Of a stretch of 64,000 nt of DNA, positions 23,801 to 37,160 are shown one piece after another. The stretch's first letter is position 1; every line of letters begins with the position of its first letter. Below the pieces are notes generated by a model, which made no database searches, was not told the origin of the DNA, and was given only the letters and a program-made list of their open reading frames with translations. Position numbers and translations under genes: made by a program. The stretch covers positions 44,437,610 to 44,501,609 of the forward strand of contig NC_133103.1 in NCBI RefSeq assembly GCF_022965805.1, written 5' to 3'. The DNA comes from Primulina eburnea (Eukaryota; Streptophyta; Magnoliopsida; Lamiales; Gesneriaceae).

Positions 23801-26800
23801 ATGGAGAACGGTGATTCATCGCAGAGTGTGAGGGTTTCAGTGAATATACGACCGCTAGTTACTCCGGAGCTGCTAATGGGATGCACAGACTGCATCACAG
23901 TCTATCCGGCCCAGAAGCAGGTATTGAACTGGTTGATTACACTGATCTATACATGGAAAAATCTGGACATGTTATTCATTTCATATATGCAGTCGTTGTG
24001 CTACATAGATTTGATTTATAACTGAGTTTTCTGCTCAATTTTATGTGCAAAAAGGTGCAAATTGGATCGCATGCCTTCACATTTGATCATTTATTTGGTA
24101 GCAAGGGAAGTCCATCTTCTTGCATTTATGATGAATGTGTAGCGCCACTGGTCGATGCGCTGTTTAGTGGCTACAATGGCACTGTACTTGCCTATGGTCA
24201 GGTAGCTTATTCACACGCGTAGTTTCAATTGAGTTATTTGTGATATTAAGTTAAAAACAATTAATTTCATAACAATGTTATCTTCTATTCTATGTTGCTA
24301 GACTGGGTCGGGGAAGACCTACACAATGGGCACCAATTATAATGGCGAAGGACACCAAGCTGGGGTTATTCCTAATGTGATGGATACAATTTTTACAAAA
24401 ATGGAAAGCATGAAGGAGAGTACCGAGTTTTTGGTTAGGGTATCCTTTATTGAGGTACAAGATTATAAATTGGGTGTTTAATAAATATTATGTTTTGCGT
24501 CTGGAGTTGGTAACTTTTTGATTTTAATCTTACAGATTTTTAAGGAAGAAGTATTTGACTTACTTGATCCGACTCCGGCTTTTTCAAAAGTTGAGACACC
24601 ATACATGGCAAAGACCGTGGGTCCAGCAAGAGTTCCTATTCAAATTAGAGAGACTGTGAGTGGAGGGATCACACTGGCTGGTGTTACAGAGGCAGAGGTG
24701 AGGACAAAGGAAGAGATGGCTTCTTACCTGTTGCAGGGTTCATTATGCCGTGCCACCGGGAGCACAAACATGAATAGTCAATCAAGGTACTCTATTTTTT
24801 TTTTGGAACATTTTTGTTAAGAAAACAAATTGTTCTGTCACCATGCCACACATATACACACTTTTCTCATTTTTAGGAAATCTGAAGGGAAATGAAGTGC
24901 CTGGAATCAACCTATAAAATTGATGGCACTTGCAGTGTTCAAGTTTTGCTGTTTGAACTTATAGAACAATTTATATAAAATCCTTCTCATACACCTACTT
25001 TTTGCTAGTCGATCACATGCAATTTTCACAATATCCATGGAACAAAAGAAAATAGCTCGATCTTCAAGTAGGGATGATATTGGTGATGAAATCTTGATTG
25101 CCAAGCTTCATTTAGTCGACCTTGCGGGCTCCGAGCGTGCGAAGAGGACAGGTGCAGACGGTGTACGATTGCGAGAAGGTAGTGCTTCATTTTCAGGGGA
25201 AGAATTTTCAATTCCGTGTGATAATTAGTTCTCTTATTATAATTTTTTTTGTATTATGTTTATTAATGTTCTTTTTTCCTTGAACAATAAATGATGTGGG
25301 GGTTAAGATTTGTGCATTTCAGTGTATTATGTGGATGGTTTCCCAAAAAGAGGTGTCTGTATCGCATAAGATTATTCGTTTCATATTTGTTTTGTATTGT
25401 CCTCCCTTCAACATTCTTCTTGTTCAGATAATGAATTTTTTTTTATCTAAAACCTTTTCTTAATTCTTTAATTTTGATGTTTCAAATTTATATAAATGTT
25501 TGTCAATGATTAGGAATTCACATCAACAAGGGGTTGTTGGCTCTAGGCAACGTCATCAGCGCTTTAGGTGATGACAAGAAACGAAAAGAAGGATGCCATG
25601 TACCTTACCGTGATAGCAAGTTAACTCGTATATTACAGGCAAGGATGTATTCGCTATTTCTGAATGTTTTCTTGTTATAACGGGAAAAGATACTTGCACA
25701 AGTATTTTATGGTCATGCACAAAATATGTTGTGGTCTTGCTATGGTCCTGAACTTAGAATGTCAAATGTTGTAATGTACATTTATTATCATTGAGGAAAC
25801 AATTATCAGCTTTAGTTAAATCATTACCCTAAGTTCTGTTAGGCAATGATGGAAGCACATATTTGCATTTTATGACGTTAGATTTCCGGGCTACTTTAAC
25901 TCTATTACCTTGATCAAACAAAACCTCAAGGATATTTAGCTGATTCTTTTATTAGGAATACACGGCTGAATGATGCGGAGAAGCCAAACACGTAGAAGGT
26001 TCTCACATAAAAAACAATAGTAGTAGAAATAGGTTGAAGAACTGGTATTAATGATATGAATCTACCTGAAAATCCCCACCTTTCAAATGAAAATGGCGTA
26101 GTGTGAGATTCTTATGTTCATCCGATTCCAATTTGCACTAATGCTGCTGAAAGTTGATCTTCTGTAATTTATTTTATTTTACTTGTATGTCAAAATTTGT
26201 GGCGGGCTTGTATTTTTTTTGATAAAGTTCCCCTTTATTTTATTTTCATGAACTTGATTATGGTACTGAATAGTTTTCCGAGCTTTGCAGGATTCTCTTG
26301 GTGGAAATAGTAAAACAATAATGATTGGTATGCTCTTCATATGGTCTCTCTCTCGTGTGTATATCTCTCTCTATGTGCTTACTAAATTATGATGGCCACA
26401 CTATGTAATTAATAATATAACATTTTGTGAATTTTCAGATTGTTATGACTGTTTTTTTTAAATGTTATAGCTTGTGTAAGCCCAGCTGACACGAACGCAG
26501 AGGAGACAATCAACACATTAAAATATGCGAATCGAGCTCGTAATATTCAAAATAAAGCAATTGTAAGCTTCATCATTGATGTGTTAGCTTTTCGTTAGAA
26601 TAGATTGCCCATGTATTCCATTGTAGTCCATTTATCAAAATTGATTTTTCATCATCACATGATAAGACTTAAAGCTATGGTACTCCTTTTGTTTCTTTAA
26701 ACTTGTAGATCAATCGTGATCCAATGGCAGCTCAAACGCAAATGATGCGAAATCAAATTGAACAGTTGCAGGCAGAGTTGCTTTACTTTCAAGGCGGCAC

Positions 26801-29800
26801 CACCGCACCATCAGAAGAAATTAAAGTACAACAGAGATTCTTATTCTTGATTAATGTGTCCCATGCATGAATCCTATGTGTCATTATCAAGGGGGCACCA
26901 CTCCACCATAAAAAAAGGACTAACTTTGATTTCCCAGCCTCTTAGATATCTTAGTCTAATTGATATGTTTGTCTATAATGTTTTGTTCTACATATATATA
27001 ATCTTAACATGATCATCCCACAGTAGTTGTTGTAGTTTTGACTTTTGATTTTTACTCCATTTGCTGGGTCTACAGATTCTTAAGCATAAAATATCTTTAC
27101 TTGAAGCAAGTAAAATAGCTCTACAGGAGGAACTTCAGGACTGTCGAATTGGTTATGAGAATTTGATGCAGCGTGCTATTGATGCTCAGGCAGAAAGGGA
27201 TACACTTGTTTTGAAAATTGAATCAGCTCAACAAAATGGAAAACTTTTGGATGATACCAACACTAAATCAGATAAGGTTTGATTTTAATGTTATGTACTG
27301 TCGTTCCTTTTATGTTACGATTTCTGAAATTGAGAAGTGTTCTTTTTTTAGTTTAAATTCTTTCATCTTGCAGGACTTTGATATGATCAAAAGCTACGTC
27401 ACTAAAATTCAAGAACTTGAGGGACAGTTGCTACGATTGCAAAGTTTAGACGGTTCAAGACACAGTGATAATCATGAGTATCTTTCTTTGGAAGATGATG
27501 GGTCTCACGGAAGTTATTCATGCCTTTTTGATTCTGATTTACAAAATGTGGAAAAAGATGGTAAGCTATCATCAATTGTTGAGACATTCAAAATTTTTGG
27601 TGGCTTTGTTTTGACATCTTTTCCATGGTTTGAACAAGTGACACTACTACAATATATTTATGTAAATGCTATGAATACTAACTTGGTTCAACCAACTGAT
27701 ATTTAGACAAAATAACCCATTTCATGCGGATAAAATGTGTTCTCCATACAATTCATGCAGGTGGGGCAGAAGTTGCACAAAAGGAGATTGATTATTCTTC
27801 TCTTCAACAAAAATTGGATACAGAGCTCAAGGAATTGGACAAGAGACTTGAAGAAAAGGAGGTAGACATTGTTTTGGAATTTTTCAGCATACAAATTTGA
27901 GTGTTTAGGTTTATTGGAACCACTATACTTAGAAGATATTAACAAATAACATGAACATGATCAACAAATGGTAATCTCTAAAATAATTCCGTATTATCTA
28001 ATGTACTTCCATTATGGAAATAAGTAGGTTATAATTGTTGGAGATTTTGTACCAATTTATCACTTCTGATCATTTTTAGAAATCTGAAATTTCATCTGTG
28101 TCTTGTACACACTTGCATACATTATTAGACTCTAATCCACTCTTTTTTTAAGGCTGAAATGAAGCGATTTACGGGCCCTGATACCTCAGTTCTTAAGCTG
28201 CATTATGAGAAAAAAGTTAATGATTTGGAACTTGAAAAGAGGGCCTTACAGGTATTACTTTCTGCATGTATTGCTTTTTTTTTATGAAAGCGTGTATTAC
28301 TTAAATTAAGCTGCGAATGAAACATGTGCTTTCAAATACCATTGTGCATTGTAGAAAGAGATTGAAGGTTTGAGACAGAATCTCTCGGACATCTCATCCA
28401 ATTCTGGCGACAGTGCTCAAAAGTTGAAGGAAGAGTATCTTCAAAAGCTCAACATACTTGAGACACAGGTAAATAATCTTGAAAAACATGTTTATATTTA
28501 TATATATAATTTTTGTTGATGACTCCACTTTTCCTTTAGGTTGCCGAGTTAAAGAAAAAACAGGATGCCCAAGCTCAACTGCTGAGACAAAAACAAAAAA
28601 GCGACGAGGCTGCCAAAAGGTTGTTGGATGAGATTCAGAGGATAAAGACGCAAAAGGTTCTGCTTTGCTATGTGTCACTCTTGTATACAAACTTAGTAGT
28701 CAATTTTTTGCACTTATGCTCCTCGTCATTTGAAGGTTCAATTACAACAAAAGATAAAGCAAGAATCAGAACAATTTAGACAGTGGAAAGCTACTCGTGA
28801 AAAGGAAGTACTTCAGGTACTTCTCTACTTCATTTTAGTTTTCTAAGATTCTTGAATTTTCAAATTGAATTGCTTCAGCTTTCTTTTTCTAGCATTTTAC
28901 ACAATAGGTTAATTGCATTCTGACCAATGACAGCATGAAAAGTCTATATGTGCCAAACCCGTTTATACTTTGCTGCATAACATTATCATCTTAAAAGGCT
29001 ACCAATACTTCACGTAACTTAACTTGTAACTTGGGATGTCTTTTTTGTAGTTAAAGAAAGAAGGAAGGAGGAATGAATATGAGATGCACAAGCTGTTGGC
29101 ACTCAACCAAAGACAAAAACTGGTAATTTTTAACAACACACAAACTTGGTAGTGATCATATCGGAGAGTTCACACTAAGTATGGGTTTTTAGGTGTTGCA
29201 ACGAAAGACTGAAGAAGCTGCTATGGCTACCAAGCGCCTTAAAGATTTGGTGGATTCTCGTAAAGCATCACGGGAATTCCCAGGTTAAATTATTTTGAAG
29301 TAGTATTGCCATGTGTAAATTGTGATGCTTATGCTTTTTGTTATATTGAATTATTTGATACATTTTAATATTTGTAGGTGCAATAAATAATAAGAATGGT
29401 TCTGGGATTCAGGTACCTATCTATCTTCACAGGAAGGGTTTGCTCGATGTTTGTTGTCGTCATTGATTAAATAATTCTTCACATATTACCCTCGTTTCCT
29501 TGTTCATGGATCTATCTTCCCTTTAGTCTAATTCTACATTCATTGTTTTTTGTTTAAGGCATTAGTACAGGCGATTGAACATGAACTTGAGGTTACTGTT
29601 CGAGTACATGAAGTTCGATCAGAGTATGAGCGACAAATGCAAGAGTAAGTCTAGCAAATCATTTTGGAATGGTTCTTTTATTTTGAATAATTTTTATCGT
29701 GCTTCATCATTGTAAATATTCATATTACATGGTTTGGAGAGAGAACCAGTGAAAGTACGATGTTAATGAAGTTCCTCTTGACATATGCCATCCGTGGGAG

Positions 29801-32800
29801 TGTGCCAATGGAAATGCCTTATATGCCATGCAATGCTAGACATATTCCAAATTAATAATGCATCTTATGTTGCATACCGTATAACCGTAATCAAATAAAT
29901 CTTTCAGTTCCATGCTATACGAGGAACAATATCCCTAAACTGTGTTTGAAGAAGATGCAGCCAATAAATGCATGGACATAAATACCTTTTTGTGGTTTTA
30001 AGTGGAACAATTTCGTTCTTTTGTGGCTATCTTTCATATTTCAATTAAATCCTAGGTGATGCAGTGTTTACCTTTTCTCAAACCAATTGTATTATTGTCC
30101 ACCCTGTTTAATTTTTGTCATCCTTTTCCCATGCTCTATAAATTGTACATCTCTTTTATTTTATTTTGAATTTGTTCTTGATATACATGTGTGTATTTGT
30201 GTGTGTGTGTATAGGAGGGCAAAAATGGCTGAAGAAGTGGCAAGACTGAAGGAAGAAGCATTGATTGAGAAGACGAATTTAAGGTTGAATTTCCTCGCCT
30301 TAAATATTTTTGGTTGACCGTTCTAATTTTATTTATATGAAGAAATGGCATCAAGTGCGGGGGTATTTTCACTAAAGCATTTGATTATTTCTAACTTTCT
30401 ATTGCAGTGAATGCCCTCAGACAATGTCTCCGGGTGCTCGAAATTCTAGAATTTTTGCTCTTGAGAATATGCTTGCTACTTCTTCAAGCACTCTTGTTTC
30501 CATGGCATCTCAATTATCAGAAGCGGAGGAGTGTGGGCGAGCATTTAGTGGTAGAGGAAGGTGGAACCAAATTCGTTCGCTGGTGGAAGCTAAGAATATT
30601 ATGAATTATCTTTTTAACTTGGCATCGTCCTCCAGGTAATTGGCTTTTTAAGTGATGGAACGAGTCTAGAAAACCAAAACATCCATTTTTCCTTAATGAA
30701 TGACATTCTGCCTATGCTGAACAGATGCCAGCTGAGAGACATGGAAGTTGATTGCAGTGAGAAGGATACGGAGATCAAAGATATGAAGGAAAAAATAGTC
30801 AATTTGATCAGGAAGTTGGAATTAACAAAGGTCGAATTCGCACGCCAGGAGAATTTAATGGTAACTCATATTATGAAAGAATTGATTTTATTTCACCAGT
30901 CAACACCTCATATATAATGCTATTTATCGAACTAATTTATTGGGAAGTGCATTAATATAAGTCATAAATTTGCGTCATATTAATAATGTAACATATAACA
31001 TGACAATTACTTTATAATTTTTAAATGGTTTTCGTGAAAAAGAATAAATATAAACTTTATATTTGAAAATTAGTTTTGATGTTAAAATGTTGAAGTTTAA
31101 TCCATTAACAATGTGATATATATTATGAATCTTTGATTATGTAAGAAAAACTATATTTTTCCTGTTTTACATCATATTTTATTTTGGAAATATTCGTGTT
31201 CTATATTATTGTACAATATTGAATGATGTCTAATATGACATTTCTAACATGAGGGATGTGCCTGGTTGGGACAATATGCACCTACAAAAACATGTACACA
31301 TAATTGTGTTAGTGATCTTTCTTTCCTTTTTTTTTTTCAAATTTGAATCATTATAATTAATTTGAAAATAATTTTAATTCACATTATAGTTTTAGAAAAT
31401 TTTAATTATTCAATTAATATAAAGAGTTTTAATTCACTATTGATTAATTTTTATATAATATTTTATGTGGAATTAAATATTTTTGTTGTATGTCAATACA
31501 AACTTATTAAAAATAAGATAATTAAATGTATTTCAGTTAAAATTTATCATTACATGAATTGTATTTAAAGTTACTTTATTAAGTTTTGTTGTCACTTTAT
31601 TGATTTATTTACGTATACTGTTTAATTTACTATATGACTTGATTAATTATTTAAATAAATTAAAATAATAAATGAATATATTAATAAATGTATAATTATA
31701 TTCGGATGAAATAAAAGAATTAATGTAAATAAAACAGTAATTTATAAAATCTTTATTTTTTAATGTGATTTGAAGTAGATAATTTTGGGGACGTTTTTTT
31801 TTTTAAGAATGGGGATGAAATTGAGTTTGGTGTAGAAGTTCCATTTTGGTGCAAAAAATTGTGTTAAGTGGGAGATGACTTTAATAATTGTAATTCCTGA
31901 TTGAATTTTTTTTTTTTGGGTCTTAGTTTCATTTCACTTGTGATTTTATTGCCTCCAAACTTAAAATTAGATGATGCTAAATGTCAGTGATTAAACTTCC
32001 GACAGAAATTGGCTTGGAAGAGACACTCCATAGAAAAGACGATGAACTTTGAAACAAGTCTGACTAATATTAGCAAAGGTCACGTGTATGATTTGCGGCC
32101 CAAGGTATGGTCTTGTTGGCATCCATACCCTTGCAACCATAATCCAACAAAAATAATTTTTACTTTATAATTTCGTTACATAGTATTTTGCTTTATCAAG
32201 AATTGTTGAAGCTCCTCTTTTTTGAAAAACATTGGAGTATTTAATTTAATCTTTTCTTACAATTTACCTCTCATTTTTATTTGGCATTGATTCCAAGGGA
32301 TTCCGGAGCTCCATGGTATTTGATAGTGGATTGAACAGACATGAGTTGTTGGAAGACATGGATACGTCTGATGAATATGAACCAGAGGCTTCTGATCTGT
32401 TTACAGATGATGACAGTGTGTGGGAGTGTGCAAAGAGAAAACGACGACAAGCTAACAAGAGAAATTCGAAAAAAGACAATCCTTTAGAAATTTCCATGGA
32501 TTTAGAGGAAAAGAATCCCGTGAGCTCAACAGAGCAAGTTTGTTGCTCTTGTACCAAAGGTTCTTTCTGCAAAACATCTAGATGTGAGTGTCGTGCTGCG
32601 AGGGGCAATTGTAACATGTCGTGCAGTTGTGAACCCACCAGATGTAGCAACAGGGAAGAAGTTTATGCAAAGGGCTCAGTCCAAACTGAATTTTTTGAAT
32701 CTGCCGGACATATTTCTGGGACAGATGATGTGGAACAAAATCATAGCCTTGCTTCTCAAGGTGCAAGGCTACTTCAGAATGCTTTATCTGAGAAGCCGGC

Positions 32801-33331
32801 CAACACGAAAGATGGAGGCAATACTAGGAAGCCATTATCCGACATCGGCAACAACATAGTAAGTAGGCTTCAAGTTATATAGTGAAAAAAATTATATTAA
32901 TTTGACTTTTGTTGTCAAATGGTATAATACCATCGTTTTGAAGTTGCTGGCATCAAGTTCTAATTATATATCAAATCATGTCAATTTGTTGAGTTTCCCC
33001 TCTTAACTTTCAGGCAATATCTGGGGCGTCAAAACCCATGAACAGGAAAAAATGGCGTAAATCGGTTATTCAACTCGTCCCTGCTCCACCACCTACATCC
33101 CTAGCACAGAATGTTGAAGCGCCAATGCAACCAAAAAATAATGATGAAATTGATATCCCGTTGAAGTTACCAAGAGCAATGCGCTCGACTTTGACAAATA
33201 ACAATCTTTTGAAGGAGAAGAACTTGGATCAAGTAAACGAATCGGTTGACAAAGACAGTTACCCTTCAACTATGGGAAGTCCAAGTCAGCAGGGAAAAAC
33301 AAAGAATGGGAAAGAAAATAACGCACTGTAA
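23801..33331 (+). CDS. KIN4C: Kinesin-4 family motor protein, KIN-4C-like (complete)
   Basis: This is a plus-end-directed microtubule motor of the kinesin-4 (KIF4/chromokinesin) family. The exons are 23801-23920, 24055-24201, 24302-24454, 24536-24786, 25009-25178, 25514-25638, 26291-26327, 26471-26562, 26709-26825, 27076-27276, 27374-27560, 27761-27861, 28153-28251, 28355-28468, 28540-28656, 28736-28816, 29051-29122, 29193-29283, 29378-29412, 29559-29644, 30215-30283, 30408-30635, 30725-30860, 32006-32104, 32298-32858 and 33014-33331. They join in phase to 1268 residues, close to the usual KIN-4C length. The motor (about 1-365) has the P-loop GQTGSGKT, switch I SSRSH and switch II DLAGSE. A coiled coil follows to about 900. 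KRKRR near 1022 could be a nuclear signal. A Cys-rich domain lies at about 1058-1094. All key motor residues are present. KIN-4C rather than KIN-4A/B rests on the C-terminal domain. Confidence 0.92.
25639..26290 (+). other. GC-AG intron in the kinesin motor domain
   Basis: Exon 6 ends ...CGTATATTACAG and the intron starts GCAAGG. The acceptor is TTTGCAG at 26290. The join gives [13 protein letters not shown], the conserved motor sequence, so the GC donor is well supported. Confidence 0.9.
32541..32655 (+). other. Cys-rich (CXC/tesmin-like) domain of the kinesin
   Basis: The encoded part begins [10 protein letters not shown], continues KTSRCECRA and ends SCSCEPTRC. The cysteines fall in the C-x-C pattern seen in KIF4-type tails, where the cluster can bind a metal or Fe-S centre. 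It lies in exon 25. Confidence 0.85.
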
Positions 33332-34293
33332 GCTGTGGTACCTAAATAATTTTATGATACTTGGAGTTGTCGACCAATCTTCTAATTTTTGGTGTTTCAT
33401 GGATTCACGAAATCACAAGCCTTGTAGCCTTGTAGTTGGTGCATGTTTTTCCTGTCGAAAAATGAGGGAACTTGTAGGAACACCTTGAGATATGGTTTAA
33501 GATGCTGTAATTTGTATTGTCTGGGATGTCAGCCAGTACATGCTTTGAACTAGTTTCTTCAACATTTGTCTCTCAAGTTTATTGGTTTACTTTATCAATC
33601 ATTAGTCATTCTTCCAGGTTTTTGACATTATCAGTGACAATTGTTCATTATGTTGTCAAGTGATATGCATTTTTTAAAATGTGTTTATTTTTTTATGTGC
33701 ATGGAAATGTATATATTGATATCAATTAATAAAATTTTATTTGGAATATGAAATTTGAATTGTTGTTTTAGATTGAAGGTTTAATGATTGCTATTGTCAT
33801 ATTTTAGGTTTTTCTAATTAAAATAAAACTGTGTATATTTTAAAAATTTATCTTTCATTTCTTTTATGTAATAAAACATTAAAGCAGTAATTTTTTTTTT
33901 TTGATAAATGGAATCACTTATTATAATTTTGGAAATTGTATTGCATTATGTTTTCATAGTTGATTAAAATTATAAATAAAAAATCGAGTAAGATCATTTT
34001 AAAATTAATCATTCAATCATATTATTTCTCAACAAATATGTGAATTTATTTCTAACATATTTATTAGCCTCAAATGACCCAAAAGAGCAAACATAATCTC
34101 ACTACCTGTCTTAATGACATAAAGAAATCTAAAAGATCTTTTATAATTATTATTTTCAAAACGTACGATAACAAAATTTATCATGCAATTGAGTTTAAAT
34201 TCAACATTATGTTGATTGCAAATCTATTTTATATGAAGCAAATGTGTGAACTCTTTAAATAGTGAATTTCACAATTTTAAACAATGAGGATGC
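33332..34293. other. Kinesin 3' UTR and intergenic DNA
   Basis: AT-rich and non-coding. AATAAA at 33728-33733 could be a poly(A) signal about 400 bases past the stop. Nothing else is recognised before the copia LTR. Confidence 0.4.
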
Positions 34294-34570
34294 TGTTGTG
34301 AAAAAGTAAAAATTTATGGTAAAAAATAAAAATCTCAAACTCTCAAAATTTACCAAACTACACACTTTATAATATTTTTCTCTCTACTCAATTGTGATTT
34401 TCTTCACAAATGAGAGATCTATTTATAGAGTTTCATTACACATAATCCAAAAAATATAATACATCATTACCTACATCATCACACACAAATTTCTAATTTT
34501 ACAACTCTTATTTTCAACAATCAAATATTCAACTATTACTTTTCAATATTCAAATAATTTATTTTCAACA
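34294..34570 (-). repeat. 3' LTR of the copia element
   Basis: A 277-bp copy with TGTTG...CAACA ends. Just inside it, on the - strand, AAGGGGGAG (34571-34579) is a good polypurine tract. Confidence 0.9.
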
Positions 34571-35412
34571 CTCCCCCTTGTGATGATGATCATGATACGA
34601 TAATGTCTTCATTACGTGTTTTGTACTGCCTCGTTAAAAACCTTACTTGGAAAAACTCATTGGGATAAAAACCATAGTAAGGGAAAAAGAGTGTAGTCAC
34701 GTAAACTCCCCCTGATGTTGACATGAATAATTCTTCGCAAATTCCGTAGATTGCGCATCCCAATATTATATATGTGCTTTCTGAATATTGACGTAGGAAG
34801 TGCCTTTGTGAAGAGATCTGATGAGTTTTCACTTGATTGAATGTGACAAACATCAATACATTTATTCTTCTCAAGCTCCTTGGTGAATGCGAAGAACTTA
34901 GGAGGAATATGTTTAGTTCTGTCGCTTTTTATGTATCATTCTTTCATTTGAGCAACACATGCAGCATTATCTTCATATAGTATCACAGGCTTCTCATCGA
35001 ATGATAATCCGCATGACATTTGGATATGTTGGGTCATTGATTTTAACCACACACATTCACGACTTGCTTCATGTAGTGCAATCATCTCGGCATGATTTGA
35101 TGAAGTTGTTACGAGCGTTTGTTTCTGTTAACGCCAAGATATTGCAGTGCCTCCACGAGTAAATACATATCCAGTTTGGGAACGTGTCTTGTGTGGATCA
35201 GATAAGTATCCAGCATCAGCATAACCAATTATACTTGGATTAGCATCTTTTGAATACAAAAGTCCCAAGTCTGTCGTTCCTCGTAGATAACGGAATATAT
35301 GTTTAATTCCGTTCCAGTGTCTCTTTGTTGGATATGTGCTAAATCTTGGCAACAGATTCACGACAAAAAATATATCAGGCCTTGTACAATTTGTAAGGTA
35401 CATAAGGGCACC

Positions 35413-35986
35413 GATGGCACTTAGGGGTGTTCATTGGTCGGTTCGGTTTGGTTTTCGGTTTTTTATTTCGGTTTTTTCGGTTTTAGGTTTTACAAATATA
35501 TAATCCGATATCCGAACCATTTTTCTTCGGTTCGGTTCGGTTTTTTACCGAAATGGTTCGGTTATTTCGGTCGGTTATTCGGTTTTGATACAATTATTAA
35601 AATTAACAATATAAATATATTATAAAATATAATATGTTATCTTTTTAAATGATTTCTTAGTAAAATATTTAAATATAAAGTACAAATGAATTACATAAAC
35701 AATAATCAACTAAGTATTATTCAAAATAATTCTTCATTCACTAATATCATCTCAATAAATAATATAAAATAAAAGTAACAGTATTAATTTAATTAAATTT
35801 CGGTTTTTTCGGTCGGTTCGGTTTTGAAATTTATAATCCGAAACCAAACCAAATTAATTTCGGTTTTAACATTTATATCCGAATTATAAAATTCGGTTTT
35901 CGGTTCGGTTTAGTGTTCGGTTTTTTCGGTTTGGATTTTCGGTTTTTTCGGTTTTATCCGAAGTTTGAACACCCCTGATGCCACTT
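35413..35986. mobile_element. MITE in the copia pol, with target duplication
   Basis: The element is 35423-35976 (554 bp). Its ends are AGGGGTGTTCA and the exact inverse TGAACACCCCT. It is flanked by GATGGCACTT (35413-35422) and GATGCCACTT (35977-35986). Inside the ends lie many CGGTTCGGTTT-like repeats facing each other around an AT-rich centre (35600-35800). The short ends look hAT-like, but a 10-bp duplication is more like Mutator. Confidence 0.85.
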
Positions 35987-37067
35987 AGATATAGTACTTC
36001 TGGACCAAGAATATCTTCATCATCTTCACCTGGACGGAATGGATCATTTTCTATGTTTAATGATCTAACAACCATTGGAGTACTTAAAGGATTTGCTTTA
36101 TCCATATTAAAACGTTTAAGGATCTTTTCTGTATAATTTGTTTGGTGAACAAACATTCCACATTCTTTTTGTTCAATTTGTAAACCCAGACAATACTTGG
36201 TTTTTCCAAGATCCTTCATTTCAAATTCTTCCTTCAAGTATGACACAACTTCTTGAATTTACTTATTCGTTCCAATGATGTTTAAATCATTAACATATAC
36301 AGCAATAATTACGCATTCGGATGTTGTTTTCTTAATGAAAACACAAAGGCATATTGAATTATTTACATATCCTTTTTTCATCAAGTGATCACTTAGTCGA
36401 TTATACCACATTCGACCTGATTGTTTTAACCCATATAATGATCTTTGTAATTTCACATAATAACATTCCCTGGGTTTTGAACTTTGTGCTTCAGGCATCT
36501 TAAATCCTTCAGGGATTTTCATATATTTATTACTATCAAGTGATCCATATAAGTAAGCTGTAACAACATCCATAAGACGTATTTCTAAATTTTCAGATAC
36601 CACCAAGCTAATCAAATACCGAAACGTAATTGCATCCATCACAGGAGAATACGTTTCTTCATAATCAATTCCAGGCCTTTGAGAAAAACCTTGTGCAACA
36701 AGTCGAGCTTTATATCTTACTATTTAATTTTTCTCATTTCGCTTTCGAATAAAAACCCATTTGTATCCAACAGGTTTTACACCTTCAGGTGTAAGGACTA
36801 TATGTCCAAAAACATTACGTTTATTTAGCGAATCTAATTCAACCTGGATGGCATCTTTCCATTTTATCCAATCCTGCCGATTTTTACATTCACCAAAGAT
36901 TTTGGTTCATGATCTTCGTTATCATTTATGATGTCGATTGCCACATTATAAGAAAATATATCATCAATTTCATCTATATCTTTTCGGTTCTATATTTTTC
37001 CAGTATTAATGTAATTGATAGAGATTTCATGATTCTCGTCAGTTTGTGATTCTAACAGAACATTTTC

Positions 37068-37160
37068 ATCATCATGTGTTTCTTCAGGACACCATTCTCT
37101 ATTTTGTGATCATCATGTGTTTCTTCAGAAACATCATTCTTTATTTTGTGATCATCGTGT
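37068..37160. repeat. Tandem repeat of about 42 bp in copia pol
   Basis: ATCATCATGTGTTTCTTCAG begins two units (37068, 37109), and a shortened third starts at 37151. On the - strand they encode repeated HDDHKI-N peptides in the integrase-RT linker. The first unit is one base short, which shifts the frame. Confidence 0.8.
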
